Assembly: GCA_028691625.1 (NCBI GenBank)
Contig: JAQUYZ010000115.1
Span: 1-6,244, forward strand
From: Eubacteriales bacterium
GTDB taxonomy: Bacteria > Bacillota > Clostridia > Peptostreptococcales > Anaerovoracaceae
Direction of reading: 5' to 3'
DNA length: 6,244 nt
This document shows, one piece after another, positions 5,343 through 6,244 of the stretch (position 1 is the stretch's first letter; every line of letters begins with the position of its first letter). Made by a program: the position numbers and the translations under genes. The notes under the pieces were generated by a model. The model was not told the DNA's origin and ran no database searches. It was given only the letters and a program-made list of their open reading frames with translations.

Positions 5343-6047
5343 TTAAATCGCTGTTTCCAGCGCCACCTTCATCATGTCGGTAAAGGATTTTTCCCGCTCT
5401 TCCGACGTGGACTGCTCCGAAGTGATGAAGTGATCACTGATGGTAACGATACAAAGGGCCTTTGCGCCAAGATACGCAGCATTCATATACAAGGCGGCAG
5501 CTTCCATTTCTACTGCCATGACACCCATTTGAGCCCATTTCTGCCACCAGTTTTCCTGCAGTTCATAAAATACGTCACAGGAGACGATATTGCCTGCATG
5601 GATCGGAACTCCAAGCTTGTCGGCAGAAGCCTTTGCCTTCAGGAGTAAATCAAAGTCTGCACAGGGTGCAAAGGTTCCGTTGATTCCAAAGGTGTGCACG
5701 TAGTTGGAATCTGTGGAGGCACTGACTCCGAAGACGATATCCCTTAGTTTGATATTTTTAGAAAATGAGCCGGCAGAACCAACGCGAATCAGATTCTGAA
5801 CACCGTAATCTTTTATCAACTCCCAGCTGTAGATTCCCATGGAAGGCATTCCCATGCCTGTGCCTTGCACGGAAACGGGAACTCCTTTATAAGTGCCCGT
5901 ATACCCCAGCATCCCTCTGATTTCATTATAGCATCTCGGGCTGTCCAAAAAGTTTTCCGCAATAAATTTCGCACGGAGAGGATCCCCGGGAAGAAGGATG
6001 GACTCGGCGATCTCACCCTTTTGTGCAGCATAAATATGTGCAGTCAT
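5343..6047 (-). CDS. deoD: Purine nucleoside phosphorylase, DeoD type
   Basis: This 234-residue cytosolic enzyme cleaves purine (deoxy)ribonucleosides with phosphate to the free base and (deoxy)ribose 1-phosphate, usually as a homohexamer of the high-molecular-mass NP-I family. Conserved residues align with the E. coli enzyme offset by one: H4, G21 in LLPGDPLR, R25, R44 in NEIRGMLGYTGTYKG, R88 in LIRVGSAG, the ribose-binding E180-M-E182, and the catalytic pair S204-D205 with R218 in SEEREKSF. All phosphate-, ribose- and base-contacting positions I can check are intact. Start ATG 6047 has AGGAGG (complement of 6058-6063) 10 nt upstream and places H4 as in E. coli; the in-frame TTG at 6053 is only 4 nt from that site. 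The gene is solitary, with its own promoter and terminator and no deoB, deoC or pdp neighbour in view. Confidence 0.96.
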   Translation of the reverse strand: MTAHIYAAQKGEIAESILLPGDPLRAKFIAENFLDSPRCYNEIRGMLGYTGTYKGVPVSVQGTGMGMPSMGIYSWELIKDYGVQNLIRVGSAGSFSKNIKLRDIVFGVSASTDSNYVHTFGINGTFAPCADFDLLLKAKASADKLGVPIHAGNIVSCDVFYELQENWWQKWAQMGVMAVEMEAAALYMNAAYLGAKALCIVTISDHFITSEQSTSEEREKSFTDMMKVALETAI

Positions 6048-6076
6048 ACTCAAACGACCTCCTATTTTTTTCTAAT

Positions 6077-6106
6077 AGTATATCATAACCGGATCAAGCG
6101 TGGAAA
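6077..6106 (-). promoter_or_regulatory. Predicted promoter of deoD
   Basis: On the minus strand TTTCCA (6106-6101) is followed after 18 nt by TATACT (6082-6077, 5 of 6), preceded by TGA as an extended -10. The start would fall near 6070, about 23 nt before the start codon. A second candidate further upstream on the same strand is TTATCA (6200-6195), 17 nt, then a perfect TATAAT (6177-6172). Confidence 0.5.
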
Positions 6107-6119
6107 TACATAATACATA

Positions 6120-6149
6120 TTTACATATATATTTACTTAGAGATATAAT
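6120..6149 (+). promoter_or_regulatory. Candidate promoter for the gene beginning beyond the window
   Basis: TTTACA (6120-6125, 5 of 6) is followed after 18 nt by TATAAT (6144-6149). Another perfect TATAAT lies at 6210-6215 but without a good -35. Either could drive the plus-strand gene whose ribosome binding site lies at 6235-6241. The region is very AT-rich, so -10-like hexamers are expected by chance. Confidence 0.4.
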
Positions 6150-6158
6150 TCATGTATG

Positions 6159-6228
6159 ATATTACTGTTACATTATATCGCATAATCTATCACATGATAA
6201 TTCATACTTTATAATGCAGTAACAATAT
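6159..6228. repeat. Large imperfect dyad in the deoD divergent region
   Basis: TGTTACATTATA (6166-6177) is the inverted repeat of 6210-6224, which carries a 3-nt bulge (TATAAT-GCA-GTAACA). ATATT (6159-6163) and AATAT (6224-6228) roughly extend it. A direct 9-bp repeat, ATAATTCAT, also occurs at 6145-6153 and 6197-6205. The dyad covers the second minus-strand promoter candidate and the leader of the next gene, so it may be a shared operator. Confidence 0.35.
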
Positions 6229-6234
6229 TCTTTC

Positions 6235-6241
6235 AGAGGAG
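6235..6241 (+). promoter_or_regulatory. Ribosome binding site of a gene starting after the window
   Basis: AGAGGAG occurs 3 bases before the window end with no start codon yet in range. At the usual 7-9 nt spacing, the start of a plus-strand gene divergent from deoD would fall a few bases past 6244. Confidence 0.45.
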
Positions 6242-6244
6242 CAT

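Noticed and set aside
5292..5648. 118-residue plus-strand open frame across the deoD terminator
   Set aside because: It is antisense to the clearly conserved deoD sequence and has no family resemblance.
1..6244. CRISPR arrays, tRNA genes, insertion sequences, toxin-antitoxin or phage-defence modules
   Set aside because: I looked on both strands and saw no regularly spaced long repeats, cloverleaf, transposase or nuclease motifs.

Overview
The window looks like a low-to-moderate-GC Bacillota (Firmicute) chromosome segment. Ribosome binding sites are strong AAAGGAG/AGGAGG types, promoters are sigma-A-like, and the protein families are ones common in Clostridia and Erysipelotrichia. I cannot assign a genus. 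No rRNA, tRNA, CRISPR array, transposase or phage gene is visible.

Layout. (1) 1-1395: the probable tail of an upstream gene, then a tight two-gene unit (84-aa zinc-ribbon protein overlapping a 1-phosphofructokinase-type PfkB kinase), then a 140-bp gap holding a 20-bp dyad and possibly a decayed coding relic. (2) 1396-3150: a VOC/glyoxalase-fold protein convergent with a small cupin; the cupin is divergent from a LysR regulator. Their 114-bp shared gap holds a textbook LysR box (T-N11-A dyad) and helically phased GATTTAAA repeats. (3) 3151-4719: a short-chain flavodoxin and an AraC-type regulator with a C-terminal GyrI-like effector domain, closed by a bidirectional hairpin terminator. (4) 4824-5243: an unrecognised 111-aa protein on the minus strand with a near-consensus promoter. 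(5) 5302-6106: a solitary DeoD purine nucleoside phosphorylase on the minus strand with its own terminator and promoter. (6) 6107-6244: an AT-rich divergent promoter region with dyads, ending in the ribosome binding site of a plus-strand gene that starts beyond the window.

How the genes may work together. The middle block (VOC, cupin/LysR, flavodoxin, AraC-GyrI) reads as an accessory set of small-molecule-sensing regulators and small redox or detoxification proteins. A response to electrophiles, carbonyls or redox-active drugs is plausible, but this is inferred from families and adjacency only. The kinase and the phosphorylase are ordinary sugar and nucleoside salvage enzymes without their usual operon partners.

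The most interesting signal is inside the AraC-GyrI gene. An internal AAAGGAG site, with the same 8-nt spacing and the same following ATG trinucleotide as the gene's own start, precedes an in-frame ATG exactly at the domain boundary. It could yield a free 159-aa effector-binding domain, reminiscent of TipAL/TipAS. I see no convincing large novel system beyond that.
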